Assembly: GCF_008364625.2 (NCBI RefSeq)
Contig: NZ_CP126604.1
Span: 3,906,001 to 3,970,000, forward strand
DNA from: Enterobacter dykesii
Lineage (GTDB): Bacteria; Pseudomonadota; Gammaproteobacteria; Enterobacterales; Enterobacteriaceae
Reading direction: 5' to 3'
DNA: 64,000 nucleotides
The notes under the pieces are model-generated. The model was not told where the DNA came from and did no database searches. It saw only the letters and a list, made by a program, of their open reading frames with translations. This document shows, piece by piece, positions 56,920 to 64,000 of this stretch. Every line of letters begins with the position of its first letter. The stretch's first letter is position 1. The position numbers were made by a program, and so were the translations under genes.

Positions 56920-58809
56920 ATGAAAAAAATCCTCGCACTCTCACTGCTGGCCCTGTGCATTTCCCATAGCGCGGTGGCCGCGAACTACGCGCTCGGTAAC
57001 GACAATATTGCCCTGTCATTTGATGATGCAAACTCAACGGTAGTGGTTAAGGACACCAGGGCTAACCATCCGCTCACGCCGCAGGAGCTGTTCTTCCTGA
57101 CGCTGCCGGACGAGACGAAAATCCATACCGCTGATTTTAAAATCAAGCATGTCGAAAAGCAGGACAGCGCGATGGTCATCGACTTCACCCATCCGGACTT
57201 TAACGTAACGGTGAAGCTGAACCTGGTGAAGGGGAAATACGCCAGCATCGACTATACCGTTGCCGCAGTCGGCCAGCCGCGAGACGTGGCGAAAATTACC
57301 TTCTTCCCGACCAAAAAGCAGGCTCAGGCACCTTACGTAGACGGGGCGATTAACAGCTCGCCTATCGTCGCAGACTCGTTCTTTATTCTGCCGGATAAAC
57401 CCATCGTAAACACTTACGCCTATGAAGCGACCACCAACCTCAACGTAGAACTGAAAACGCCGATTCAGCCAGAGTCGCCGGTCAGCTTTACCACCTGGTT
57501 CGGCACCTTCCCGGAGACCAGCCAGCTGCGCCGCAGCGTAAACCAGTTCATCGATGCCGTCCGCCCGCGTCCGTATAAGCCTTATTTACACTACAACAGC
57601 TGGATGGATATCGGCTTCTTTACCCCGTACTCCGAGCAGGACGTGCTGGGGCGGATGGATGAATGGAATAAGGAATTTATCACCGGGCGCGGCGTGGCGC
57701 TGGATGCGTTCCTGCTTGACGATGGCTGGGATGATCTGACCGGACGCTGGCTGTTTGGCCCGGCATTCAGCAACGGTTTTGGCAAAGTTCGGGAAAAAGC
57801 CGACAGCCTGCACAGCTCGGTTGGGCTATGGCTCTCGCCGTGGGGTGGCTATAACAAACCGCGCGATACTCGCGTCTCGCATGCAAAAGAGTACGGTTTC
57901 GAAACGGTAGACGGGAAGCTGGCGCTGTCAGGGCCAAACTATTTTAAAAACTTCAATGAGCAGATCGTTAAGCTAATTAAAAACGAGCACATTACCTCGT
58001 TCAAGCTCGACGGGATGGGTAATGCCAATTCGCATATTAAGGGCAGCCCATTCGCCTCGGATTTTGACGCCTCTATCGCTCTGCTGCACAACATGCGCAG
58101 CGCCAACCCGAATCTGTTTATTAACCTGACGACCGGTACCAACGCCAGCCCGTCCTGGCTGTTCTACGCTGATTCCATCTGGCGCCAGGGCGATGACATC
58201 AACCTGTACGGCCCCGGCACGCCGGTGCAGCAGTGGCTGACCTACCGCGATGCGGAAACGTACCGCTCCATTGTTCGCAAAGGGCCGCTGTTCCCGCTGA
58301 ACTCGTTGATGTATCACGGGATCGTCAGCGCGGAAAACGCCTATTACGGGCTGGAGAAGGTGCAAACGGACAGCGACTTTGCCGACCAGGTCTGGAGCTA
58401 CTTCGCTACCGGAACCCAGCTGCAGGAGCTGTATATCACCCCTTCAATGCTGAATAAGGCGAAGTGGGATACCCTGGCGCGGGCCGCGAAATGGTCCCGG
58501 GATAACGCCAACGTGCTGGTGGATACGCACTGGATTGGTGGCGATCCGACCGCGCTGCAGGTTTACGGCTGGGCATCATGGAGCAAGGACAAAGCGATTC
58601 TCGGCTTGCGTAACCCGTCGGATCAGCCGCAAAGCTACTACCTTGATTTGACGAAAGATTTCGAAATACCGACAGGAAACGCGGCGCAGTTTAGTCTGAA
58701 AGCGGTGTACGGCAGTAATTCAGCCGTACCGGAGGAGTATAAAAACGCGGTGGTGATTACGCTGCAGCCGCTGGAAACGCTGGTGTTTGAGGCGGAGCCA
58801 GTTAGCTAA
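56920..58809 (+). CDS. Exported clan GH-D (GH36-like) glycosidase, GalNAc cluster
   Basis: 629 residues. Signal peptide about 1-21 (MKKILALSLLALCISHSAVA), so periplasmic or secreted. An N-terminal beta-sandwich spans about 22-210. A TIM-barrel domain follows with LDDGWDD near 267-273, a probable nucleophile D364 in FKLDGMGN, and probable acid/base D425/D426 in WRQGDDINLYG. A C-terminal beta domain ends the protein. This layout is that of alpha-galactosidase/alpha-N-acetylgalactosaminidase families GH36/GH27, but motifs differ from classical RafA/MelA types. Its place after kbaY with a 19-base gap and AGGAG suggests release of GalNAc (or galactose) from glycans for the Aga PTS. Some databases label relatives 'enterotoxin'; no toxin feature is visible. 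Confidence 0.75.
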   Translation: MKKILALSLLALCISHSAVAANYALGNDNIALSFDDANSTVVVKDTRANHPLTPQELFFLTLPDETKIHTADFKIKHVEKQDSAMVIDFTHPDFNVTVKLNLVKGKYASIDYTVAAVGQPRDVAKITFFPTKKQAQAPYVDGAINSSPIVADSFFILPDKPIVNTYAYEATTNLNVELKTPIQPESPVSFTTWFGTFPETSQLRRSVNQFIDAVRPRPYKPYLHYNSWMDIGFFTPYSEQDVLGRMDEWNKEFITGRGVALDAFLLDDGWDDLTGRWLFGPAFSNGFGKVREKADSLHSSVGLWLSPWGGYNKPRDTRVSHAKEYGFETVDGKLALSGPNYFKNFNEQIVKLIKNEHITSFKLDGMGNANSHIKGSPFASDFDASIALLHNMRSANPNLFINLTTGTNASPSWLFYADSIWRQGDDINLYGPGTPVQQWLTYRDAETYRSIVRKGPLFPLNSLMYHGIVSAENAYYGLEKVQTDSDFADQVWSYFATGTQLQELYITPSMLNKAKWDTLARAAKWSRDNANVLVDTHWIGGDPTALQVYGWASWSKDKAILGLRNPSDQPQSYYLDLTKDFEIPTGNAAQFSLKAVYGSNSAVPEEYKNAVVITLQPLETLVFEAEPVS

Positions 58810-58830
58810 AAGACGCATAACGATCTGCAG

Positions 58831-58858
58831 GCCGGGTTAGGCGCAGCCGCCACCCGGC
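58831..58858. repeat. REP-like palindrome between glycosidase and rsmI
   Basis: GCCGGGTTAGGCGCAGCCGC with CACCCGGC: arms GCCGGGT / ACCCGGC, in the gap between the convergent genes. Confidence 0.75.
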
Positions 58859-58876
58859 AAAACAGGCGGCAGGGGC

Positions 58877-59740
58877 TTACTCCCCCTGCTGCTCCAGCGC
58901 ATGCTTATACAGCGCATTTTTCTTCACGCCGTGAATTTCCGCCGCCAGCGCAGCGGCCTTCTTCAGCGGGAGTTCCGCCTGCAGCAGCGCCAGCGTGCGC
59001 AGCGCGTCGGCAGGGAGCGCGTCTTCCTGCGCCTTATGCCCTTCGACAATCAGCACCATTTCACCCTTGCGGCGGTTTTCGTCTTCCTTCACCCACGCCA
59101 GCAGTTCACCCACTGGGGCACCGTGAATGGTTTCCCAGGTTTTGGTCAGCTCGCGCGCCAGCACCACGTAACGGGCTTCTCCCCACACGGTCACCATATC
59201 TTCCAGGCTCTCCAGCAGGCGGTGCGTGGATTCGTAGAAAATCAGGGTGCGCGGTTCCGCTTCCAGATCTTTTAACACGTCGCGACGGCCTTTGGATTTG
59301 GCAGGCAGGAAGCCTTCATAGCAGAAACGGTCAGACGGCAGACCAGCGGCGCTCAGCGCAGCAATGGCAGCGCACGGTCCCGGCAGCGGCACAACGCGAA
59401 TACCAGCTTCGCGACAGGTACGCACCAGGTGATAGCCGGGATCGTTTATCAGCGGCGTACCGGCGTCGGAGACCAGGGCAATGTTCTGCCCCTCTTTCAG
59501 CTTCGCCACCAGCGTTTCGGCTTTTTGTTGCTCATTGTGATCGTGCAGAGCAAACAAACGGGCGTTAATCGCGAAATGTTGCAGCAACAAGCCAGTGTGG
59601 CGGGTATCTTCAGCAGCTATTAAATCAACAGCTTGCAGTACGGTGAGCGCACGTTGGGTAATATCAGACAAATTCCCGATAGGAGTAGGTACAATATAAA
59701 GCTGGCCTTGAGAATTATCTGCCGTTTCGTGTTGTTTCAT
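58877..59740 (-). CDS. rsmI: 16S rRNA 2'-O-ribose C1402 methyltransferase RsmI
   Basis: A 287-residue tetrapyrrole-methylase-fold methyltransferase that methylates C1402 of 16S rRNA. Motifs: [50 protein letters not shown] and [20 protein letters not shown]. Divergent from lpoA, as in E. coli. One residue longer than the E. coli protein. Confidence 0.97.
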   Translation of the reverse strand: MKQHETADNSQGQLYIVPTPIGNLSDITQRALTVLQAVDLIAAEDTRHTGLLLQHFAINARLFALHDHNEQQKAETLVAKLKEGQNIALVSDAGTPLINDPGYHLVRTCREAGIRVVPLPGPCAAIAALSAAGLPSDRFCYEGFLPAKSKGRRDVLKDLEAEPRTLIFYESTHRLLESLEDMVTVWGEARYVVLARELTKTWETIHGAPVGELLAWVKEDENRRKGEMVLIVEGHKAQEDALPADALRTLALLQAELPLKKAAALAAEIHGVKKNALYKHALEQQGE

Positions 59741-59801
59741 TGTTTCGTCCGTATTGCCGATTTAATATTGAGCATTGCGTAAAAAAATCACTGGATACAG
59801 T

Positions 59802-61979
59802 ATGGTACCGTTAACGTTTCTTCGAAAAAAAGCCACGCGCAGCGTGCCGCTTCTGCTGGCAGCCCTGATCTTTGCAGGCTGTGGCACCCAGGCACCTGAC
59901 CAGAGCACCGCCCATCTCCAGGGGTCTGCTCAGGCTGATTCTGGCTTTTATCTGCAACAAATGTCGCAGAGTTCAAATGATACCAAGACCAACTGGCAAT
60001 TACTCGCCATTCGTGCACTGCTGAAAGAGGGTAAAACCCAGCAGGCAGCAGAACTGTTTAACCAGTTGCCAAAAGATCTTAACGACGCCCAGCGTCGTGA
60101 GCAGAGCCTGCTCTCTGCCGAGCTGAAGGTCGCGCTGAAAGATTACGCCGCCGCGAAGAAGATCCTCGGTGACATTGACGTGAGCGCGCTGGATAAAAAT
60201 CAGCAGGCTCGCTTCTGGCAGGCGGGCATTACCGCGGAACAGGGGCGCCCTTCCCTGACGCTGCTCCGCGCCCTCGTCGCGCAAGAGCCGCTGCTCGGCG
60301 GTGCCGATAAGCAGAAAAATATCGATGCCACCTGGCAAGCGCTTGCCTCTATGACCCAGGAACAGGCGCAGGCGCTGGTCATCAACGCCGATGAAAACGT
60401 CCTGCAGGGCTGGCTGGATCTGCAGCAGATGTGGTTTAACAACCGCAGCGATCCAAAGATGCTGAAAGCCGGTATTACGGACTGGCAGACGCGCTACCCG
60501 CAAAACCCGGGTGCGAAAATGCTGCCAACCCAGCTGGTGAACGTGCAGAACTTTAAGCCAGCGTCCACCAGCAAAATCGCCCTGCTTCTGCCGCTCAACG
60601 GCCAGGCGGCGGTGTTTGGCCGTACCATTCAGCAGGGCTTTGAAGCCGCGAAAAATGGTACCACCTCGGTAACCGGCAGCGCGGTTCCCGCGCAGGCGGC
60701 TCAGGCGGCTAACGTGAATGATGTTGTCAGCCCGTCCGCAGCGGAGACCAGCGATCTGACCACGGCGCAAGCGCCGGCGCAGGGTACGATGCAAAACCCG
60801 GTGACGGCCCCGACGACGCCTCCGGCTACAGCGGCACCGGCTGCAGCAGCTCCGGCTACTACAGCACCTGCAACTCAGGCTCCGGCCGAGACGCAAGCGG
60901 CGCCAGCGCCTGACGCAACGGCAGAACAGGCTCAACAGCAGACTGCACAACCCGCGGCCCAACCTGCCGCGCAGCCGCAGGCCGTGGCAACCACCAGCGC
61001 CAACCCGGGCGCTGAGTTGAAAATCTACGACACCAGCTCGCAGCCGCTGGACCAGGTTCTGGCTCAGGTTCAGCAGGACGGGGCGAGCATCGTTGTCGGT
61101 CCGCTGCTGAAAAACAACGTTGAAGAGCTGATGAAGAGCAATACCACGCTGAACGTGTTGGCGCTCAACCAGCCCGAGCAGGTTCAGAACCGGGCCAATA
61201 TTTGCTACTTCGCGCTTTCCCCTGAAGACGAAGCCCGCGATGGGGCGCGTCATATTCACGAGCAGGGTAAACAGGCTCCGCTGCTGCTCATCCCACGCAG
61301 CGCGCTGGGCGATCGCGTGGCCAATGCCTTTGCCGATGAGTGGCAAAAGCTGGGCGGTGGCGTGGTGCTGCAGCAGAAATTCGGTTCCGTCTCTGAACTG
61401 CGCGCGGGCGTAAACGGCGGAGCGGGTATCGCGCTTAACGGCAGCCCTGTCACCGCCAGCCTGCCACAGCAGCAGAGCGTGACGATTGGCGGCCTGACGA
61501 TCCCTGCCCCACCAACCGACGCGCAGATTAGCGGTGGCGGCAAAGTGGATGCGGCCTATATCGTTGCCACGCCGCAGGAGATCGCCTTTATCAAACCGAT
61601 GATCGCGATGCGTAACGGCAGCCAGAGCGGCGCAACGCTCTACGCCAGCTCACGCAGCGCGCAGGGCACCGCTGGCCCGGATTTCCGCCTGGAAATGGAC
61701 GGTCTGCAGTACAGCGAAATCCCGATGCTGGCAGGCAGCAACCCGGCGCTGATGCAGCAGGCGCTGAGTACCGTACGTAACGATTATTCGCTGGCGCGTC
61801 TGTATGCGATGGGTGTCGATGCATGGGCGCTGGCGAACCACTTTACCCAGATGCGGCAGGTGCCGGGCTTTGAGCTTAACGGCAACACCGGCGATCTGAC
61901 CGCGACTCAGGACTGCGTGATCAACAGAAAGTTATCATGGCTCAAATACCAGCAGGGGCAAATCGTCCCGGCCAGTTAA
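59802..61979 (+). CDS. lpoA: Penicillin-binding protein activator LpoA
   Basis: 725 residues from the ATG at 59802. An outer-membrane lipoprotein that stimulates PBP1A peptidoglycan synthesis. The lipobox LAALIFAGC places the acylated Cys near residue 27. The N-terminal TPR-like domain runs to about 255; a LivJ-like C-terminal domain spans about 256-725. Within it an Ala/Pro/Gln/Thr-rich low-complexity insert at about 287-402 is longer than in E. coli (whole protein 678). The ORF can be opened nine codons earlier at a TTG, but the ATG gives the correct signal peptide. It overlaps yraN by 43 bases. Confidence 0.96.
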   Translation: MVPLTFLRKKATRSVPLLLAALIFAGCGTQAPDQSTAHLQGSAQADSGFYLQQMSQSSNDTKTNWQLLAIRALLKEGKTQQAAELFNQLPKDLNDAQRREQSLLSAELKVALKDYAAAKKILGDIDVSALDKNQQARFWQAGITAEQGRPSLTLLRALVAQEPLLGGADKQKNIDATWQALASMTQEQAQALVINADENVLQGWLDLQQMWFNNRSDPKMLKAGITDWQTRYPQNPGAKMLPTQLVNVQNFKPASTSKIALLLPLNGQAAVFGRTIQQGFEAAKNGTTSVTGSAVPAQAAQAANVNDVVSPSAAETSDLTTAQAPAQGTMQNPVTAPTTPPATAAPAAAAPATTAPATQAPAETQAAPAPDATAEQAQQQTAQPAAQPAAQPQAVATTSANPGAELKIYDTSSQPLDQVLAQVQQDGASIVVGPLLKNNVEELMKSNTTLNVLALNQPEQVQNRANICYFALSPEDEARDGARHIHEQGKQAPLLLIPRSALGDRVANAFADEWQKLGGGVVLQQKFGSVSELRAGVNGGAGIALNGSPVTASLPQQQSVTIGGLTIPAPPTDAQISGGGKVDAAYIVATPQEIAFIKPMIAMRNGSQSGATLYASSRSAQGTAGPDFRLEMDGLQYSEIPMLAGSNPALMQQALSTVRNDYSLARLYAMGVDAWALANHFTQMRQVPGFELNGNTGDLTATQDCVINRKLSWLKYQQGQIVPAS

Positions 61980-62332
61980 GCCGTAAAGAGACCGGCGATG
62001 CGTGGGAGTTAAAGGCGCGTCGCTGGCTTGAAGGCAAAGGACTGCGCTTTATCGCCGCTAACGTCCGCGGGCGCGGCGGCGAAATTGATCTGATCATGAA
62101 AGACGGTCAGGTGATCGTATTTGTAGAAGTCCGCTTTCGACAGTCCTCCCGTTTTGGCGGTGCTGCCGCCAGCGTGACGCTCGCCAAACAACATAAATTA
62201 TTACAGACTGCCCACTTGTGGCTTGCCCGCCATAATGGGAGCTTTGATACTGTGGATTGTCGGTTCGATGTGATAGCCTTCACCGGAAATGAGATCGAAT
62301 GGCTCAAAAACGCTTTTGGCGAAGACGCATAA
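61937..62332 (+). CDS. yraN: UPF0102 endonuclease-like protein YraN
   Basis: A 131-residue protein of the Holliday-junction-resolvase-like restriction endonuclease fold. The motif [24 protein letters not shown] has the PD-(D/E)xK-type residues E50, D52 and E63-V-R. Function unknown. Its ATG lies inside the lpoA 3' end, so translation is probably coupled. Length as in E. coli. Confidence 0.94.
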   Translation: MAQIPAGANRPGQLSRKETGDAWELKARRWLEGKGLRFIAANVRGRGGEIDLIMKDGQVIVFVEVRFRQSSRFGGAAASVTLAKQHKLLQTAHLWLARHNGSFDTVDCRFDVIAFTGNEIEWLKNAFGEDA

Positions 62333-62353
62333 TTAAGATTTAAAAGGGATAAC

Positions 62354-62944
62354 GTGCTCGAAAGAATTAAAGTGTGCTTCACAGAAAGCATCCAGACTCA
62401 GATTGCCGCGGCGGAAGCCCTTCCGGATGCTATCTCGCGTGCCGCAATGACGCTGGTGCAATCCCTGCTTAACGGCAACAAAATCCTCTGTTGTGGCAAC
62501 GGCACGTCAGCCGCCAACGCACAGCATTTTGCTGCCAGCATGATCAATCGCTTTGAAACAGAACGCCCGAGTTTACCCGCCATTGCACTTAATACCGATA
62601 ATGTGGTCTTAACGGCGATTGCTAACGATCGTCTGCATGACGAAATCTACGCAAAGCAGGTGCGAGCCCTGGGGCATGCCGGAGATGTGCTGCTGGCCAT
62701 CTCCACGCGCGGCAACAGCCGGGACATTGTCAAAGCGGTTGAAGCCGCCGTCACCCGCGATATGACTATCGTGGCCTTAACCGGCTATGACGGTGGTGAG
62801 CTGGCGGGTCTGCTCGGGCCGCAGGATGTGGAAATCCGCATTCCTTCTCACCGGAGCGCGCGTATTCAGGAGATGCATATGCTCACGGTGAACTGCTTAT
62901 GTGATTTGATCGATAACACGCTTTTCCCTCACCAGGATGATTAA
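62354..62944 (+). CDS. diaA: DnaA initiator-associating protein DiaA
   Basis: A 196-residue SIS-domain homotetramer that binds DnaA and promotes ordered initiation at oriC. Motifs: [19 protein letters not shown] at about 44-62 and [18 protein letters not shown] at about 112-129. Start codon GTG at 62354 with AAGGGA upstream. Nearly identical to the E. coli protein, including the GmhA-like fold. It lies between yraN and dolP. Confidence 0.96.
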   Translation: MLERIKVCFTESIQTQIAAAEALPDAISRAAMTLVQSLLNGNKILCCGNGTSAANAQHFAASMINRFETERPSLPAIALNTDNVVLTAIANDRLHDEIYAKQVRALGHAGDVLLAISTRGNSRDIVKAVEAAVTRDMTIVALTGYDGGELAGLLGPQDVEIRIPSHRSARIQEMHMLTVNCLCDLIDNTLFPHQDD

Positions 62945-62953
62945 GGAGTTCTT

Positions 62954-63529
62954 ATGAAGGCTTTATCGACCCTCGCAGTCCTTATGTCTGCATTACTGCT
63001 TCAGGGATGTATCGCTGCGGCCGTTGTGGGCACCGCTGCAGTGGGTACCAAAGCAGCGACCGATCCGCGCTCTGTGGGGACGCAGGTGGATGACGGTACG
63101 CTGGAGCTGCGCGTCAACAGTGCACTGTCGAAAGACGAACAAATCAAGAAAGAAGCGCGTATCAACGTGACGGCTTATCAGGGCAAAGTGCTGCTGGCAG
63201 GCCAAGCGCCGAATATGGAGCTCGCCTCGCGTGCGAAACAGATTGCGATGGGCGTCGAAGGGACCACAGAGGTGTTTAACGAAGTGCGCCAGGGCAAGCC
63301 AATTGGCCTGGGTGACGCCTCTTCTGATACCTGGATCACCACCAAAGTGCGTTCCCAGCTGCTGGGCTCGGACCAGGTGAAATCATCCAACGTGAAAGTG
63401 ACGACTGAAAACGGCGAAGTGTTCCTGCTGGGTCTGGTGACCGAACGTGAAGGGAAAGCGGCGGCCGATATCGCCAGCCGGGTGAGCGGCGTGAAGCACG
63501 TCACCACCGCGTTTACTTACATCAAATAA
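62954..63529 (+). CDS. dolP: Division/outer-membrane stress lipoprotein DolP
   Basis: A 191-residue outer-membrane lipoprotein (formerly YraP) with lipobox LLLQGC at about 14-19 and two BON domains (about 46-112 and 125-190). It localises to division sites and anionic phospholipid and supports the BAM complex and envelope integrity; in E. coli it belongs to the sigma-E regulon. It follows diaA after nine bases and ends at a strong terminator. Confidence 0.96.
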   Translation: MKALSTLAVLMSALLLQGCIAAAVVGTAAVGTKAATDPRSVGTQVDDGTLELRVNSALSKDEQIKKEARINVTAYQGKVLLAGQAPNMELASRAKQIAMGVEGTTEVFNEVRQGKPIGLGDASSDTWITTKVRSQLLGSDQVKSSNVKVTTENGEVFLLGLVTEREGKAAADIASRVSGVKHVTTAFTYIK

Positions 63530-63559
63530 AAAAATCCCCTCGCTTGAGGGGATTTTTTT
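63530..63559. terminator. Bidirectional terminator after dolP
   Basis: Stem AAAAATCCCCTC / GAGGGGATTTTT, loop GCTT, flanked by A- and T-runs, so it can stop dolP and yraQ transcripts. Confidence 0.92.
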
Positions 63560-63560
63560 G

Positions 63561-63592
63561 TAGGCCCGGTAAGCGCTAGCGCCACCGGGCTT
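63561..63592. repeat. REP-like palindrome between dolP and yraQ
   Basis: GCCCGGTAAGCGCTAGCGCCACCGGGC (arms GCCCGGT / ACCGGGC) followed by a T-run. Same family as 5428-5458 and 34813-34843. Confidence 0.75.
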
Positions 63593-63595
63593 TTT

Positions 63596-64000
63596 TTACA
63601 TCAACGCAATACTGCCCACCATCACCCCGCTCAGCGCCACCAGCCCTGCGGTCAGCCACAGCGCTTTCGCCGGGAACGACTTACGCAGCATGATAAGCGA
63701 CGGCAGGCTGATCGCCGGCAGCGTAATCAGCAGCGCCAGCGCCGGCGCGGTGCCCATACCGGCCAGCATCATGGTCTGAACAATCGGGATCTCCGCCGCC
63801 GTTGGGATCACAAACAGACAGCCTGCAACGGCCATCGCAATGACCCACATCAGCGTGTTGTCGATAGCGCCATCCGCATGCGGGAAGAGCCAGACGCGCG
63901 CCGCCCCCAGAACCAGTACCGCCAGAATATAGACTGGGATGGTGCTCCAGAAAAGCTGCCAGAGCGCCCTGCCCCAGCGCGCAAAGAAGCCACCCTGCGG
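63596..64000 (-). CDS. yraQ: Permease YraQ (5' part outside window)
   Basis: The last about 134 residues of a permease of the UPF0718 (ArsP/YraQ-like) family. Visible are the GGFFARWGRALW segment, several hydrophobic helices and the motif FVIPTAAEIPIVQTMMLAG. The N-terminal half with the metal-site cysteines lies beyond the window. Function in E. coli is not established. Convergent with dolP. Confidence 0.93.
   Translation of the reverse strand, partial: PQGGFFARWGRALWQLFWSTIPVYILAVLVLGAARVWLFPHADGAIDNTLMWVIAMAVAGCLFVIPTAAEIPIVQTMMLAGMGTAPALALLITLPAISLPSLIMLRKSFPAKALWLTAGLVALSGVMVGSIALM

Noticed and set aside
56920..58809. Reading the exported glycosidase as an enterotoxin
   Set aside because: Signal peptide, barrel with two catalytic-type Asp sites and linkage to GalNAc catabolism indicate a glycoside hydrolase; no toxin domain is visible.
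60000..61346. 448-codon open frame antisense to lpoA
   Set aside because: Arises from high GC and the Ala/Pro-rich lpoA coding frame; composition is Arg/Leu/Cys-rich low complexity with no domain, and lpoA is certain.

Overview
The window is a chromosome segment of a gammaproteobacterium in the Enterobacteriaceae, most like Enterobacter or a close relative (Lelliottia, Leclercia). Gene content and order follow the Escherichia coli stretch from aer to yraQ (aer, patA, fadH, rlmG, ygjP, ygjR, alx, sstT, uxaCA, exuT, exuR, yqjA to yqjG, yhaH, yhaJ, yhaK, tdc, rnpB, gar, garD, aga, rsmI, lpoA, yraN, diaA, dolP, yraQ). Protein lengths and many residues match E. coli as I remember it. The genus is an inference from gene content and high GC; no 16S gene is present.

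Region 1 (1-5.5 kb) holds the aerotaxis receptor aer (cut by the window start, sigma-28-like promoter), putrescine aminotransferase patA (sigma-54-like promoter), and a small divergent module: an XRE-cupin regulator facing a B3/B4-domain protein and a DapA-like aldolase. Region 2 (5.5-16.4 kb) is accessory. It contains an AT-rich orphan glycosyltransferase-like gene, the complete autoinducer-2 uptake and processing locus (lsrACDBFG divergent from lsrRK, two matching LsrR-type operators between them) and an IS481-family element inserted in an intergenic palindromic repeat. In E. coli K-12 the ebg/ygjIJK genes occupy this interval.

Region 3 (16.5-36.6 kb) is core: fadH, rlmG, ygjP, ygjR, the Mn2+/pH riboswitch with alx, sstT, the hexuronate genes (uxaA, uxaC, exuT, exuR), the yqjA-mzrA-yqjCDEK envelope genes, yqjF, yqjG, yhaH, yhaJ and yhaK. 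Region 4 (36.8-48.5 kb) carries anaerobic threonine degradation (tdcABCDE), RNase P RNA, and a reduced galactarate pathway (garD, garL, garR) with no garP or garK in place.

Region 5 (48.5-58.8 kb) is an N-acetylgalactosamine catabolic cluster: AgaR repressor, intact PTS (agaV, agaW, agaE, agaF), deacetylase agaA, deaminase/isomerase agaS, and tagatose-bisphosphate aldolase subunits kbaZ and kbaY. The last gene encodes an exported clan GH-D (GH36-like) glycosidase that may release the sugar in the periplasm. AgaR-like operators sit before agaR, kbaZ and agaS. Region 6 (58.8 kb to the end) is core again: rsmI, lpoA, yraN, diaA, dolP and the start-truncated yraQ.

Seven copies of one palindromic intergenic repeat (one split by the IS) and several REP-like elements lie between genes. 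I found no tRNA, CRISPR array, prophage or plasmid function. The most attractive candidates for undescribed biology are the GalNAc-linked exported glycosidase and the XRE-cupin/B3-B4/DapA-like module.
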